Shown piece by piece: positions 63,749-64,000 of a stretch of DNA of 64,000 bases (within the stretch, counting starts at the first letter, position 1; each line of letters starts with the position of its first letter). The notes beneath the pieces were generated by a model. It had not been told where the DNA came from. It ran no database searches and saw only the letters and a list, made by a program, of their open reading frames with translations. The stretch spans positions 62,001-126,000 of the forward strand of contig NZ_JAGGPM010000006.1 in the NCBI RefSeq assembly GCF_018613835.1, given 5' to 3'. The translations under genes and the position numbers were made by a program. The stretch is from Arthrobacter sp. ISL-5 (lineage in GTDB: Bacteria; Actinomycetota; Actinomycetes; Actinomycetales; Micrococcaceae).

Positions 63749-64000
63749 GCAGTGTGCCGGGCCTGGCAGCGTCGGTCCTGCCGGAGGATGCGGGGCAGGC
63801 CCTGCTCGTGGGCCGGGTCTGGGACGTCGAGACGGGCGGGCCCCGGGTGGTGGCGGTCGGCGGCACCGAGGTCTTTGATCTGCACCGCGTGGCCGGCACC
63901 GTTTCGGAACTGCTCGAGCTGCCGGACCCGGCGGGCGCGGTCCGCGCCGCGCTGCTGGACCCGGACCTGGCCGAACCGCGCTGGGTGACCTCCGACGTCG
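63745..64000 (+). CDS. FAH-fold 2-keto-3-deoxy-pentonate dehydratase-like protein, 3' end outside window
   Basis: A frame from GTG 63745 (GTGA overlap with the dehydrogenase stop, ribosome site AGGAGG at 63732-63737) stays open to the window end, 85 residues. It reads LPEDAGQALLVGRVWDVETG, VVAVGGTEVFDLHRVAG and TVSELLELPDPAGAVRAAL. This N-terminus resembles the XylX/KdaD type of fumarylacetoacetate-hydrolase-fold dehydratases, which turn 2-keto-3-deoxy-D-arabinonate into alpha-ketoglutarate semialdehyde. The adjoining semialdehyde dehydrogenase supports this. The alternative, a 2,4-diketo-3-deoxy-L-fuconate hydrolase, is in the same fold. Confidence 0.75.
   Translation, partial: MSSVPGLAASVLPEDAGQALLVGRVWDVETGGPRVVAVGGTEVFDLHRVAGTVSELLELPDPAGAVRAALLDPDLAEPRWVTSDV

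Noticed and set aside
1..64000. tRNA or rRNA genes
   Set aside because: I looked for T-loop patterns and conserved rRNA sequence on both strands and found none that I could support.

Overview
The window is high-GC DNA with actinobacterial gene content: a lysine-tailed topoisomerase I without zinc fingers, a 13E12-type DUF222/HNH gene, an actinobacterial putrescine oxidase, many GTG starts and abundant LacI, GntR and TetR regulators. A soil Arthrobacter/Pseudarthrobacter-type organism (Micrococcaceae) fits best. This is inferred from gene content and style, not from a database match. I saw no rRNA, tRNA, prophage, insertion sequence or CRISPR array.

Layout. 1-16 kb is mostly housekeeping: trhO (cut by the window edge), two related lipoproteins, a methyltransferase, an ArsR-type regulator, topA, an SseB-like protein, a Ppx/GppA phosphatase, two tandem putative small RNAs on the minus strand, proC, trkH-trkA and an AcuC-type deacetylase. 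At 16-18.4 kb lies an L-lactate locus (lldD, lldR and two operators) bracketed by two copies of a 68-bp palindromic repeat. A broken GH3 beta-glucosidase follows with a divergent TetR regulator. From 21.5 to 36 kb there is a LacI-controlled carbohydrate locus: two Gfo/Idh-type dehydrogenases (one fused to a PmoA/DUF6807 domain), an SDR, a KdgD-like protein, an enolase-superfamily dehydratase, an M24-fold protein without its metal ligands, an esterase and an ABC sugar importer. LacI-type operators occur at 22590, 32098, 32143 and 34366.

36-38.4 kb holds the DUF222/HNH gene and a frameshifted lipoprotein. 38.5-50.5 kb is a D-glucarate/galactarate locus, nearly all on the minus strand: a divergent LysR regulator, tctC-tctB-tctA, a universal stress protein, a second glucarate-dehydratase-like gene, a broken talarate/galactarate-dehydratase-like gene, kdgD, a 2,5-dioxovalerate dehydrogenase, gudD and an AEC carrier. 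50.5-54 kb carries small unrelated genes and a deleted DMT transporter. 54-58 kb is a TetR-controlled putrescine locus (putrescine oxidase and APC permease) followed by a broken PPOX-fold gene. 58-64 kb is a GntR-controlled locus: an MFS sugar-acid transporter, an L-fuconate/D-arabinonate dehydratase, a second 2,5-dioxovalerate dehydrogenase and the start of a FAH-fold gene resembling 2-keto-3-deoxy-pentonate dehydratases.

How they work together. The glucarate and fuconate/arabinonate loci, and possibly the LacI locus, converge on alpha-ketoglutarate semialdehyde, which the two dioxovalerate dehydrogenases oxidise to 2-oxoglutarate. The lactate and putrescine loci feed the same central metabolism. 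Five genes are disrupted by small indels or internal deletions. Short tandem repeats sit repeatedly at gene ends or in low-complexity protein tails.
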